Positions 12,765 through 25,564 of a stretch of 64,000 nucleotides of DNA are shown here, piece after piece. The stretch is from contig OX485805.1 of assembly GCA_950295325.1 (NCBI GenBank), forward strand, positions 2,790,501 to 2,854,500, given 5' to 3'. The notes beneath the pieces are model-generated. The model searched no databases, was not told the DNA's origin, and saw only the letters and a list, made by a program, of their open reading frames with translations. A program made the translations under genes and the position numbers. Source of the DNA: Polytrichum commune. Lineage: Eukaryota; Streptophyta; Polytrichopsida; Polytrichales; Polytrichaceae. Positions within the stretch are counted from its first letter, which is position 1. Each line of letters opens with the position of its first letter.

Positions 12765-14782
12765 CCAGGGGGGTGCACTTTTCATTAGAAACCAAAAACC
12801 ATGTGTGTTTGCAACATGCTCTAAAATTCCCCTATATACAAGCTTTTGTTGTTGTTGGTAAAATCAAACGATACATATACAATTTCAATAATATAAATAC
12901 AAGTGACAATACATATACATTAAAAAATTTACATTCATATATAGTCATTAACATAAGTATACAAACTTATCTTTTGAATAATATCGAGCCCCTGTGGTAT
13001 GTATAATGTAAATCCCTAGCATTCATTAATAAAGTTGTTTAAGACTTTTCATCCCGTGGATATCACTTATAAGGATCTAAGTCTACAATATATATCATAG
13101 AAGCTAATGCAAAAATTGTCTCTAAAGCTATCATCCTATGATCCGTAAGATTGTAAGTCCACTTGTTGTTGGTTCCTTTTCAACACCAACATAAACCAAT
13201 CTCCATGCTTGATCCTAGAACTTGCAACAATTTAAGGACCAACCAACACAACAAAGCAACATACACATCAGCAAACACACTATAAGCCCACCCAAAGATC
13301 AAGATGTTTCACATTGATAAACCCTAGCAAAAACAATGAATGTATCCCGGACAATACCATTCCATCTTGGCTACTCCCATGCACATGCCACCAACCACGA
13401 TGTATTTGCCCTGCCTGTCTTAGACTAGACATACTATGCATTTTAGGAGCCCCCCAATGGCCAAACCACCCTTTTCCCCGAGCCCAAACCTTAAAGTGCA
13501 AATATATGATTTTTCCTACTGTAATGACATATTCCCCGTCGAAGCTACCACCATAAACCTCGTGACATATGCCACACTACAACCATTACTAACCCAACTT
13601 GGACGGACAATACTCCCACTCAACATCATCACTGCAAGAATAAGAGGCACTATACATATTACTCCCTCGGTCCCAAAATGATTATCCGTGTTCTCAACTT
13701 TGGCGAGATTGAGGCCTGCTGACCATTGACCAAGTAGTTGTAAGTACAACTCTCAAAATAGAAGACATCAATACTCCGAAATGCCCCCTGAAGTTGCGGT
13801 GTCGAAAGACTTCTTGATGATGATGAAAGTTTGGCACAAATATATTTGACTTTGAGCCTCAAATTTCTAGCCAAGCAGATAAACCGGACAATCATTTTGG
13901 GACGAAAAAATCCGGGAGGTAGGACAATCATTTTGGGATGGAGGGAGTACAACCACCAAACAACTACGAGATCTTTATATCCCTACCACCCAAATTTGCA
14001 AACTAATGGAAACATTGTCACAAATAGCCATTAGATACCTAACCCAAATTATCTTAAACAAATGAAATCCACAAAAAGAAACAAGGCATGATATCACTCG
14101 ACTAAATTGGAAACTTACAAACACACTAACCAACGGTCCACCTATGACAATAGGAAGTAAGCCACCCCCACCCTATGTCCCTATGTACGTTGGTCAAAAG
14201 TGGTGAATGGACATTGCACGCCGGTGTAAAAACATTGATGTTCCTTTTCTTTATGCAACAATTGTGATTCCTCTATGCTTGATCCAAATTGTTGCACACA
14301 TCATAGGTTTACTAATGATATGAAAACGATTGAGAGAAAACCCATACGGGAAGCAACACCTCCACAATTTCGATGCCACCCATGATCTAACGAAGGCATC
14401 AACCACCCGCATCAACCACAAAGAAGCGATGCCCGTTCCTCTCGCAACCCTAAGCAAGAGGTGGACTCATTCTCACTCGACCACCCCTTCCAAACCCTAA
14501 TACTAGCTCTTTCACACATGCATGAATGAGATGAGTAATTAAGAAAATTATTCATCCTAGTTTCATTCAATATGAAATACTTATCCCATAAAGTCTAGTG
14601 ACCCTACCATACAAGTACAAATGTTATATATTTTCAAGAGGGTCCTCCATACATGTACATAACTATGAGTTATATTTTGTGTAGCATAATATGTATACGT
14701 AGTATGAAAAAATTCAAATTAATACTCTTTTTGTGCACTCACATATACTCATACATATTATGAAAGGTGCTTCCCCCCAGGG
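12765..14782. mobile_element. hAT-like non-autonomous DNA transposon with a nested Stowaway MITE
   Basis: The left end CCAGGGGGGTGCACTTTTCAT and the inverse of the right end (CCTGGGGGGAAGCACCTTTCAT) form imperfect terminal inverted repeats. They are flanked by gcaaatac (12757-12764) and gcatatac (14783-14790), an 8-bp duplication with one mismatch. A relative at 57749-58713 has the same ends, the same inner blocks (TCCACTTGTTGTT, CCAACATAAACCAATCTCCA, GTGCACTCAC) and a perfect 8-bp duplication. No transposase is encoded; the 8-bp target site suggests hAT. Confidence 0.72.
13662..13947. mobile_element. Stowaway-type (Tc1/mariner) MITE
   Basis: A 286-bp element with the classic plant Stowaway ends CTCCCTCGGTCCCAAAATGA and, at the right, TCATTTTGGGATGGAGGGAG, flanked by TA on each side (13660-13661 and 13948-13949). 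Just inside the right end the segment GGACAATCATTTTGGGA occurs a second time (near 13886), so the terminal repeat is internally duplicated. It is nested in the hAT-like element. Confidence 0.92.
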
Positions 14783-14790
14783 GCATATAC

Positions 14791-15870
14791 TATTTGCGTC
14801 AATGATGACCTGCACTGCAATTGTCAAGGCCCACGTGCCATGCATGCCAATCGGCAACCTTGTTGACTCAATTAGTTTAATATTGATTATGCTATATTAG
14901 TTTGAGTGTAAAATTCCCATGGTAGACCCAACTACCCGTCCACCTTTACACTATAAACAACATTGTTGTTGTGTACTGTTCATTTTGTGAAAGTGGCCCA
15001 TCACGAGTCGATATTGTTCATTTAAAATGCCGAAAATTCCTGGACACTAGGGTCATAACACAATACAATCTAGCATGGCTCTTGCCATTCAAAAAGGAAG
15101 AGGCCCTTGAATTGGAGGAGAATGACCTCAATTGTTCAGCGAGGTGTCATGCATGAATGCTGGCGAGTTTGTCTAATATCAAACTTCAACCCCTTTACGG
15201 TATCAAGAATCCACATGATTGTTTTTAAATCTTGTAGAGTAAATAACACTACTCAGGTTGCATATTGTTCATTTTGCAAGGGTGACCCCAAATAAACCGA
15301 GAATTGATTCTTCCCAGATTCCAGACAGTAGGTCAACAATACCCTAGTGTTGTGTAATGTTACGGTGCAACACTCTAGTATTGAGTATTGAGAGCGTTGT
15401 GTTATGGCTGAGGCTGGTCTTGAGATCCAAAAATGGACACCCACCTCCGTTAGCCACTCAATATCGGACATAAATGAAAACTAGACTTACTACAAAGAGA
15501 ATGAACACCGGTTACGTTGACAAAATTTATTTATTTTTCCTCTTTTTTTCCTTAGTGCATTAAAAGGAGTCCACCAGGGTAGAAGGGATTCATTGGCATA
15601 CTTGTATGGGCAGTTATTGTTGCAGGGTGGGTTAATTATTTTAAAAGTCAAAATTGTACATCATAGTTGTAGAGTTATGAACATGGAAGCTATGTCCGGG
15701 GGGTTCCCTCCAAAACCGACCACCGCCCGAAACTTAATTATGAGAAATCTCTTTTTGAACCCCCACAGACAACTTTTCTTTAATTCCCGGGCAGGCTGCC
15801 CGCTTTCGAAAACATCTATGCATGTGGGGGTTCATGTAATTTGGCCACTTAATAGACTAGGGATCATTGT
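14791..15870. other. Intergenic DNA with repeated 'gttcattttgcaagggtg' segments
   Basis: The segment TGTTCATTTTG(C/T)(A/G)A(A/G)(G)GTGGCC/ACC occurs at about 14976 and 15266 and a close match lies at about 4648, so an unclassified dispersed repeat is present. No gene is recognised. Confidence 0.5.
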
Positions 15871-15874
15871 TTAC

Positions 15875-16790
15875 TTTCCCTCATGGTATGTAGTATCATG
15901 TCCCCCGATGATGATATGATCCACACACACCATGGTGCCCCCATGGCATCCTTGTTATAGTTTCTAATTTCTTCCGAGTTTTTTCAAAAAAAATAATTCA
16001 CTAATTCAAGTGGCTCGGATGATTTGATTGATCTTGGTATAGTTTTATTCACGTGTTCACTATAAATGTTTTATGATGCTATCTTGACCATGTTATCCAC
16101 ATGCCCATCATCAACATGCCATCCTCCCTACGCTCGGTGATCACCATGGCCTTGTTCTCTATAATGGAGTAATTCCGACATTTAGTAGATGGGGATGCAT
16201 AGTTGGTTTTTCCTCATGGCGGCATCATGACCCCATGATGGTATGATCCGCACATCATGGTGCCCCCATGTCATCCTCCGCATCATCAAGCTTTATTTTA
16301 GTTTCTCGTTCTCTTCCAAGTTTTCGTTGACTTGTTAGTTCAAATGGCTCGGACGATTTTATTGCTCTTGGTATAGTTCTATTCAACTCCTTCACTATAA
16401 ATGTCCTATGATGCTACCATGCCCACGTTATCCATATGCCCATCCACATGTGGTCATCATGCCCATTGTTCTTTATGGTGGAGTAATTCTAATGGGGAGA
16501 AATACATATTATTCCTTCATGGTGGTATGTCCCCATGGCCCACACATTAACACCCCCCACCAAACACATATATGCCATGCACATCATCGGGCATTGGTTT
16601 CATTTCTCCCTTTATTTTTGCTTTTCCTTTTGGAATAATGCAAAGGGTGATGATTCGATTAAACTTGGTAAAGTCTTGTTCTTTCCTTCACCATAAATGT
16701 CCCATGATGCTACCATGTCCACATGCCCATGAACATGATGTCATCTCTACCTTCTCCATCATTGTCATGTATTCTCAATAACTTTGGACA
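15875..16790 (+). repeat. Three diverged tandem copies of a ~300-335-bp unit
   Basis: The landmark ATGATGCTA(C/T)C(A/T)TG...CCACATGCCCAT recurs near 16072, 16408 and 16702. Each is preceded by a TGGTATAGTTCTATTCA...CACTATAAATGTC block and followed by a stretch ending in GGAGTAATTC. Short reading frames through the units are not conserved between copies, so I read it as non-coding. Confidence 0.75.
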
Positions 16791-16999
16791 CTCAACAATG
16801 AACGTTGATTATCTGCTAGAATAAGATGGTTTTTTTTGGGTTTCAAAAGGAATCTTATACTTCTACAAAGTTGTTGGGGGTTGTTTATTAGACTATACAT
16901 TCATATTGGTCATGTTATATAAATTTGTGAACTTCATGTTATTGCTTTTGAAGTATCCAACTATAAAAATACATACTTCAATCAGTATGTGATCAGTTG

Positions 17000-17068
17000 C
17001 TGCGAACGGACATTTTATTCACGCCGGCCCCTTAAAAGGGACCGGAGTTTCTATCTATTCTATCTATC
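17000..17068 (+). mobile_element. 69-bp retroposed fragment with TCTA-type tail and 10-bp target duplication
   Basis: Flanked by the identical 10-mer TGATCAGTTG at 16990-16999 and 17069-17078. The insert contains a GGCCCCTTAAAAGGGACC palindrome, then GGAGTTTCTATC, and ends in a run of TCTA units. A short insert with a repetitive tail and a direct target duplication is the signature of target-primed retroposition, i.e. a truncated SINE or LINE end. Confidence 0.62.
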
Positions 17069-18749
17069 TGATCAGTTGATGAGTTTGTGATGAGTTAAAA
17101 TCTAACATCATTCTATTATGAATCCACGTGATTTAATGCTATGAGTGAGTTTATGCAAAGCAAGTGTGATGACATGCATAAATCATAACAAAAGTATGAT
17201 TTTTTACGAGATGATTAGCAAATCCAAATCGTGGTTGTAGCCATTTTCTTCATATTTTATGGAGCTTCGCATGTGAAGGTTTTCAACTTTTTTGAAGGGC
17301 GAATGGTGGGCAAACGGGTGGTCTTTTGAGTGGTCTTCATACACTTCTTGCATTTCATACAAGGCTTTGGAGAGTCTCCATACACTTTATACACATCTTC
17401 TAAAGACCTTCAAACCTTAGTTCTCCTCATTCACATTGAGTCAAGCATTATCTAAGCTATTTTGAACCCAAAAAAAGAGTATATAAGTGAATCCTACATC
17501 AATTGTCTAGCGGGGTTTTGAACATGGACCACCAACAACACCAAACAAGGTTCTTGACCAACTACTTCTGGGGTGCCAAGTACTCACCCACTTAATGCTA
17601 TAAAGAACAACACCTTCCTCTCCACCTTCCGACATGAACGACATGTTACATTTTCTACTTGTCTATGATACAAATCCCACCCTCAACAGGGCTTAGCAAA
17701 CGTGCAAATGAAGAGGCTCTTCATTCATGCTTGCTCCATCACGAGCCGGTGTATATATCTAGCACTTACGACACACACATTCTTTAATGGAAAGTTTTTG
17801 TTGATTTTGTTGTTCCCGGATACTACCTTCCACAACACTATGCACGCACAATGCACAAGCATTGAGAGCAATGGATTTCCAAATCTTACCCTCCCAACAT
17901 TGTTTATGAATACTCAGGCATGTTGGATTATAATAACTATAATTATTACTTGTCATTTGCCTAGAATTTGAGACCCACTGGATTCGTAATCACATGATTT
18001 TGTTTATTTTTAAAATTTTGGATCAGGATTACATGTTATTGTTACTTGGATCCCGAGCCCCGCCGAACATACTCACCTAGCTGAGGAATGTTGTGAAATT
18101 AATAAAAAGAAATAACACTCATTTTGGAAATGTTTGTGAAATTAGGGCAATATTCCTTTATGTGCTTGGAGCATGTCTATGATAAGGGAGACTGTGATGT
18201 AGGGCAGAAATTAATGAGGCGTAGTAAACTTTATTACAAATTGTCATTGCCACTCATGTTGAAGGCCCTCATTTTTGTTAGGTACGTGCATCCGTCATTC
18301 GTAAAGGCCATGGCCGCTTTCAACCACTCGTAATAGCTCTTTAATATGCTTCAAGTGGATGTGGTTTGAACTCTTTTAGACTATGGGTACGAATCGAGAG
18401 TTCCATACATTTCATCCATCCCCCTTGTAAGTTTCATCCATTCCCCATTGAAGCTGTCCCCCTTTGCCTTCTTGAAGTTTAGGTGCCAATAAATGATCAA
18501 CCAAGGCCTTGTCATGCCCCATTAATGGCCCTTTGCATTTACCACCATGTATCGTGATCACGAGGGTCATGCATTTAATTCACTCAAAGATATGAAAATA
18601 TCCCCAAATTCTAAGTTACGCCTTTTTATTCAGCATCATACCGACATCAATGAACTCAATAAGACAGGGACGATTGAAAACAAGATTGAAAACGCCCATG
18701 TTTTGAGTAGTATATGGCAAGGCTTGTGGTTAAGGTTTGGCTTACATAC

Positions 18750-19250
18750 GTGACCAAATTCTCCGAGAGAAAGTAATTTAGGGTTTTTCCCCTGGTCATG
18801 GTTGGGCGGTCTGAAGACCATGATCAAATGAAATCCACATCGCTTTCTAAAGCCTTTGGTCACGGGAGATAGTGGAAAGCGGACTCAAATTGGGAGGTCG
18901 TGTTTCAATGGAAAACAAAAAAACCACTACATTGAAAATAGGGTTGTATCGTTTTCATAATAGAAGTTTTTTAAGTATGAATGTTTGTTGTTTTGTTCTT
19001 GGCCCGGTCGCCTTCCATTTCTAGCTAGGAGAACCTATTTGGGTTTTCTCATGCTTATCAAACATCATCCATTTCTGGACATTTAGGATTTCACATTAGT
19101 TCCGTGTCACTTTCTCATTCCTTTTTTTGATACGGTCACTCCCATTTTTGGTGACCTTTTGAATTAACGAATTGGGACCGTCCCTCGTCTCTCAATTAAT
19201 GAGAGAAGCGGCGGTCATGGTCACTAGTCACTAGTGTAAACATGTCCTCT
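18750..19250. repeat. Dispersed ~430-500-bp repeat, copy 2 (first at 8.94-9.37 kb)
   Basis: Contains, in order, GAGAGAAAGTAATTTAGGG, CTGAAGACCATGATCAAATG, AAATCCACATCGC, AGGATTTCACATT, a TTTTGGTGACCTTTTGA block, GGGACCGTCC, CAATTAATGAGAGA and GGTCATGGTCAC, each matched in the first copy. Followed at 19.25-19.52 kb by the right half of a TAAGGTATGTGGGCC-type MITE ending GGGCCACATACTTTA. Confidence 0.65.
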
Positions 19251-19519
19251 GAATCACCACCAAAAAGACAAGTGCCCGACTCATGTTACTAAGAGATTGA
19301 ACTATGTGCTCATAATATTAACATTATTTTAGAATCAATTGTGATCAAACTTGGGAGAGCATGTCTTAGAACCATCTCAACTTTGATCCAAAATTGGAAA
19401 TAGCAATCATGTACTCGCAGTTGCTAACACAATGAGACAATCTCTAGTTTGATCCAAGGACCGAGATTGTTTGTGGTGTTGGAAATGCCCAAAATAGGGC
19501 CACATACTTTAGAGGTAGT

Positions 19520-22500
19520 TCTAATCATTTGGCAAATATAGTATCAACACTTAAAGGACGTAGGGGGCCGGGGCTCAATGTACAACATATGTACACAATT
19601 TTGACGAGCCTCACCAAGTTTCAAAATCACTTTTGTGATATTTGGAGGTTTGAAACTCTAAATTTTAGTAGATTTATATTTTTTTCAAAGATAAAATAAC
19701 TATAACTATATAACTATATTTGACATTGATGATTAAAATAATGTATTTTGAACCTCAATCCTCAATAATATTAAGGTATTCAACCAATTTGAAAAGTGCA
19801 CTTAAAGAATAATTTAATTTTGGATAGAGTCACTTTTGATATACTTGGCTAGAAACAAAAGTATGTAACTCAAATTACACATTTGGTTTGCATGAAGAGG
19901 CCCAACTAAAACTTGCACGCTAAGGAGTTAATCCCTCCCAATTAGCTTGGGATTCGTGAAGTCAATCTAAACTCATCTATCATGGATGAATAGGATCTAG
20001 TATAATCAAGTCCCCTACAACATTGAGGCCTGACTCATTCCAATTGAATTCCATTAATCTAATTTGAAGTACGTGGTGTTGTTTCTATAATCAAATCCTG
20101 TAAAATAAGACAATTACAAGGTTTAAAATAGTTTAGTGTGTTTCACCTTACCAATGGATGAGTTTATGTAGACACCACAATGCCATGACACTCCCAATCC
20201 GACATTCTAATGAACTTGCCTTGGTCAACCTATAATGTTACATAGAGAAAGAATCAACGCATCCTATGAACGTGCCTCTCATCCATCCAACATCAAAACT
20301 TCATCCCTCCCCCTTTTATAGGTTTGTCGTCAATTCAACTCAAATGACTTGGACTAGGCTAATCAGGAACCTTTAAAGCTTATTCCAGTGTCAAACTAAC
20401 TAAAAATAATAACCTTTAAGGTGCATACTACTGTAGTTCTCTAACAGCTTGGGCTAAAAATAATTAATTTTAAAGGTGCCTAATTTTTTGGGAAATTAAT
20501 TTCGTTGAGTGTCAAAAAAAAAGAAGTGACATTCACTGGAATCCAACAAAGTAGCATCATATCAAAGCAAAATTTGTTGCCAAGCAAAACCCAAACATAC
20601 AAGTAGAAGACAAACTTTAGGGTAAGGAATGTTGGGTAAGGGAAGTGTTTAGGTTAATCGTAGCCGCCATAGATGAAATTAGGAAAACCATCCATGAATT
20701 ATAGAAACGACTTGGATGAATGTCTAACTTATTTTTAATTACTTTTTGAATCTGTTGAATTTCAGAATAATATTTTTTGGGCTGCCTAGCTTACTTTCAC
20801 ACTTTATTTAATTATTAGACAAAAGGTGCCCAAATTGCTAGAGAGCTACGGTATTTAAGAGACTTTATATTGGACGAATGAGAAGTGCACTCGTATGAAT
20901 GATAATGCCCTCTTTCTCATTGTCATGATCAAATTGGCCGATCTTAACAACACTTAAACCGGAAAGCAATTTTAGGTTTCCCATGCAAATCGCCCACTAA
21001 ACCCTACTCAGATCCATTTGTTACCCCAAAAATCTTAATCACAGCCGCTAAAGTACTAAAAGCAACCCGTGAGGGTCTCCGATGTGACTATAAGGTACAC
21101 ATACCCAAAACACTAACGCTATGTACCATAAGAATAGATTTGGGTGCTTCAAATGTATAGTTGTGGTACATAGTGTTTGTTTTACATGGTGTGTGTGTGT
21201 GTTGGTTTTGTATATCATTTTTATCTTACACTTTTATGAAGAACACCCAAATCAGGGTGGCGATGCACTTGTCCTTCACACTCTCAGATCACGCGATGTG
21301 GAGGATATTGTTGGAGTAAATTTGTACAATACAGATTCATGGGGTATTCAATAACTTGTTTCAAGTTTATTATAAGGTAGATGTGTCTTAGATGGATATT
21401 GTTTTCTGACTAGCTCACTTCCTTGAAGCTAAGACATGAGCAATGAGCAGTGAGTTTGCATATAATTAATTCCCATGGGAATAGGGGTCTTGATATAGAA
21501 TTGTGGTGTTATTTTTTTATTTTGTTCGAATAATTAGCAAGTTCATTATGCAAAATCACAAATGAAGTGGGCTTATTACCATGGAGTAGTGAAAATTTTG
21601 TCACTCAAAAGTTTTTTTTTTCATTGTGTTTATTCATAACATTGATGTTGGCAACCAAAGTAGATCAAAGACATTGAATGTCATGTATTGACATTTATAT
21701 ATCAAAGCATTGATTTGTCAAACACTACACCAACACAAATACTTGTGCTCAACAACACTAACAAGGTCGAGAAGGTGCATGACCTCTGTTGTAGGTATAT
21801 GTTGGAGTGTGATGGAATTTGTTGTTGTTGTAATCCACCTAGCATAGACATTCGACCACACGTTAAAGTTGTTTGCAAAACACCCATATCTCTTTCTTTC
21901 CCAAAGACTACTATGACATTTTGTTGAACCATGCATGTGCATTGTGAGATATTGCCAACCGTAACCTGATAAGAGTCATCATCCTTTGAGATGATGTTGA
22001 TGATCACCCCAATCTTGGATATGGAATGGCAACGACGACGACTCCAACAACACATTATCCATCTACGAGTCCAATGGTTTTTCTTTTTTCTTTTTTCTTT
22101 TTTGATCCACAAGTTAGTGTTGCTAGAATTCGATGCACTTCCTTTTAAAATATGGAAGTTGGGTGGGTGTTTGGTTTGGAGGGACACATAAATATATTGA
22201 GGAAAGGGGAGTATGCAATTGGTAAAAGCCTATAATGCAACGAAGGTACCTTCACGGACTACTACAATTTGAACCCCATGTCCTTGAGTACCAACGCCTC
22301 CTCCCTCAAGAAACTGGTTACTATAGGCTAGTCTAGAAGATATTTCTTTTGGTTACCAATCACTCAATGCTTGATGTTGTCAAAGCAAAACCAAAACTCA
22401 TGCTCCAAATTGTTGGTAGAGCGGAACTCCTTCATTCCTTTGTATGTTGGATCATGAGTGTATGCTTGCTAACTCCGACTTTGGCAATGCACAAAGTCGA

Positions 22501-22740
22501 AGTTGTATTGGCTTGGATTGCCCAACATTTAAAATTTATTTATTTACTTATTTTCGGGGGGGGGGGGGGAGGAGACAATCTTGTAATGTGTCATTTGGAA
22601 ACAATGGAATCTCTCTCTAACACTGATGTGGTATGAGAGGCACCATGCTTTGCAGAAGTCAAAGACTCCTCTACGAATGCTCTTTTTGCCCGAGTGTGTG
22701 GGCGAAGAATGGAGTAATTCACTTTGTTAGGTCAATGTGA
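19520..22740. other. Gene-poor intergenic DNA
   Basis: AT-rich DNA with reading frames up to 161 codons (minus strand 22187-21702), but these lack family motifs, and overlapping frames are open on both strands. I see no splice-consistent gene. Confidence 0.45.
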
Positions 22741-22758
22741 GTCGCAATTGATACCGAG

Positions 22759-23092
22759 CGGGGGGGGGGGGGTAGTCATTGGTTGGAGTAGCAATATACG
22801 TGCGAACAAATGATAGGGTATTTTAAAAACATGGGGGCAAAAATTTATAATTGGACTTAAGAGTAATATAGGGTATCAAAAATGGCACTGGACATCTTTA
22901 AAGTACTATAGGGTATGGAATAATAGGGAATTTGGAATTATAAGTAATGCAAGCCAATTTTCTATTAACCCAAAGTAGAAATTTACATAATGATAGCATG
23001 TGAATTTTTTTTTTTGAAAGTAATACCCCCCTATAAAATAGTGGTTGTTCGCACCTATATCCTTAACTTTCTAACACATTGCCCCCCCCGAG
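22759..23092. mobile_element. hAT-type MITE, copy A (G-run termini)
   Basis: A 334-bp element bounded by a G run at the left and CCCCCCCCGAG at the right, with the 8-bp duplication ataccgag at 22751-22758 and 23093-23100. It is the reverse complement of the element at 57951-58268 over its whole length (GTCATTGGTTGGAGTAGCAA, GATAGGGTATTTTAAAAACA, CACTGGACATCTTTAAAGTA and AAAGTAATACCCCCCTAT blocks). No coding capacity. Confidence 0.88.
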
Positions 23093-23749
23093 ATACCGAG
23101 TGACAAGTTGAGTTTATGCTTGGTGAAAACAAACAACTCCAAGCCTTCCAAGGCACAATCCTTGGTGGTAGCGGTATTTTGCCCCGAAATAAGTCTTCAT
23201 GGCCTTTGCTAGTAGCTTTGGATCTTCAAATCTGGCCTCTAGTTTCAAAGATGCTAAACTGGAACCTTTTACTTGTGGAACCCCCTTTCAACCATGTTTT
23301 ATAATCCACAACTTACATGAATGTTTGGATCAAATCATGCACTGTGGCATCACATAAGCAAGTCATGTTGTTGCGGGATTGTTAGATCCACTTGTTGTAC
23401 ACTGTCTTCACAAGGTTGCATGTTCATCTATTGACATATCATGTGAACACCACAAGGGTTGGATATGAGAACATCACAACATACATTAGTCATACGTTGA
23501 AAAAAGGCCATTAAAAAATACGTGGTCTGGTAAGGCACTAACAATAAGAAGAAGGATCTTTCATAAAATTGTGGCACAGTGGGTTGCATAAACATCAATA
23601 AATGCTTATATATGCCCACATCAATCAAATTATAAGGCTCTTACATAAATAGAGAAGTAGCATATAACAATGCTCATTTATAGTATGAGGGCTTTTTGAC
23701 TAGGCGGTCTCACACATAAGCATCACTGATTTTGCAAAGCCTCTTATGT

Positions 23750-24012
23750 GTTTGATTGGTTGTGAAAGAAATAGGTCTAAGATGACCTAAACCACCAAGT
23801 GATAGTGGAGAGGTACCCATTTCCAAATAGAGTGGTTGGTTGTTCGATTCATGCTGTGAGATCTTCTCTCTACTTGACGGGAAAAACTATCTAAGTAGGT
23901 AGGAACCCAAGAGCCCACTTACCACAAGGTAGGCAGTAAACCACACCTTGCATCAAGAGGATTCTTGAGCAGGGTAAAGCCAACGGGCTCAAATTCACGT
24001 CGGATTGCCCAC
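23750..24012 (+). mobile_element. tRNA-derived SINE-like element, copy 2
   Basis: Has both internal Pol III promoter boxes at tRNA-like spacing. The A box TAGTGGAGAGG (23803-23813) fits TRGYNNANNNG and the B box GTTCGATTC (23842-23850) fits GWTCRANNC, 28 bases apart. The body continues with ACTTGACGG, CCAAGAGCCCACTTACC and AAGGTAGGCAGTAAACC, and ends in a GGGCTCAAATTCACGTCGG block also present, inverted, at 12.44-12.73 kb. A third, headless relative lies at 34.32-34.47 kb. Confidence 0.72.
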
Positions 24013-24182
24013 TATTGGTTATTTATGTATTTATTTATGAAAGAAATGAAGTTAATAATGATATACATATATTTTCAAGTTGAAATATTTAAAATGATTG
24101 TAATATGTCAATATTGCCAGCATTCACTCATGCATATTGATGTGCTTCATAATTTGATGAGGGAAGTAAAAATGAATTCCTA

Positions 24183-24540
24183 AGGTATACAAGTCTTAAA
24201 TGGTTATATTTTCCAACTAGCCTACTTCTCTTAGGGTGTGCAACACACAATTAGTATGAAATGGTTAGCAAATCCAAATCGTGGCCACAACTGTTTCCCT
24301 CGTAATTTTTGGAGCTCATATGAACATCTTATTTGTTATCAAAGTGAAAAATCTTGTGCTCAATAAGTGGTCATATAGGTCCCCTGATTATGTTGACTAG
24401 AATGATGTTTATATTGTGAACACCTACTCTCATCTCTTTTCGACACATGTCTTTTTGAATTTCGTTCTCGGAGTCACACCTAACCACATGCCACTTAAAT
24501 ATAGGTGTTCCGATTAAGAAATGATGACCAAATAAAGGTT
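24183..24540 (-). repeat. MITE-family copy, reverse orientation
   Basis: Related to the copy at 824-1125 (GAGCTCATATGAACATCTTA, TATCAAAGTGAAAA, GTGGTCATATAGGTCCCC). Its right end, CACTTAAATATAGGTGTTCC then GATTAAGAAATGATGACCA, is the inverse of the left end of the 3.67- and 45.54-kb copies. Confidence 0.6.
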
Positions 24541-25564
24541 GTCTTGCTTAGATGCGAGCCTTAATTGTAGATGATTATTTATTCTATTTAGTGTTATGTA
24601 GTATTTAAAATGATTTTAGTGAAGGATTGCACCATTTTATGTAAAACTCCATAAATATCACCTCTACTACCTAATTGTCAACACTACGCTATTTTTCAAA
24701 ATAAGTAAAATTTGAAAATGAATAAATGTTTATTGGATATTCAATGTCATGGGTGAAAGATGAGAGTGAAGTAAGGATCCACTGCCTAATTTTTAACATA
24801 CCACTTTTTGTCAACATATTAAGTGAATTTTAAGGATGAATGATTGTCAACAAACACTTTGATATTTGATGAAATGTGTGAGAGGTGAGAGTGAAGTAAA
24901 GATTGAGGTGGCAACTTAATGTTGACCTACCATGTGCGTTGACCTCTCCATGTAAAGACTCACAATCATTTTTTAAAATCAAAATATTATAAACTAGTTT
25001 TATTTTATTGTGAGAACTATTTTATATCATATAATTACATTCATGATCGATATACACACTTCAAATGCATTGGTATCATGGATTCAACCTAGTTCAATAC
25101 AATCTCTAAACTCACTCTTACCTTTGTCCAGTCTACCAATTAACTTCTTAATTGATAAACTTCCTTCACAAGGTTGTTGTGTTCTAAATAACCAAGGTTT
25201 GGATGACTTCATTGCTAGCACCATGTGTATGTATACATGTAGAGTTCTAGATGCAGTTTTCAAGGAAGTGCAATTTGATGTCTATGGACACCTACTCAAA
25301 TGCTACGTTTATGACATTACATAAAGCATGTGTAATTCTCTTTGTATGGCATGCAATTTACACTAGTGAAAGGCCCTTTGCTCACAAGCAAGAATATCAA
25401 ATCAAATAACATACATATATCAACACACATGTTGTAGAACCATAATTGTTTTATGTATATTTTTCATAATAGATTTTGACTTTACGATACATTCTAAATG
25501 TCATCATGCCAAATATTGCCATGTTTGAAGATGACACATCTTCGAGTTGTTGACATTAGGGTTG

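Noticed and set aside
21702-22187. 161-codon minus-strand frame
   Set aside because: No family motif, overlapped by open plus-strand frames, no splice or promoter context.
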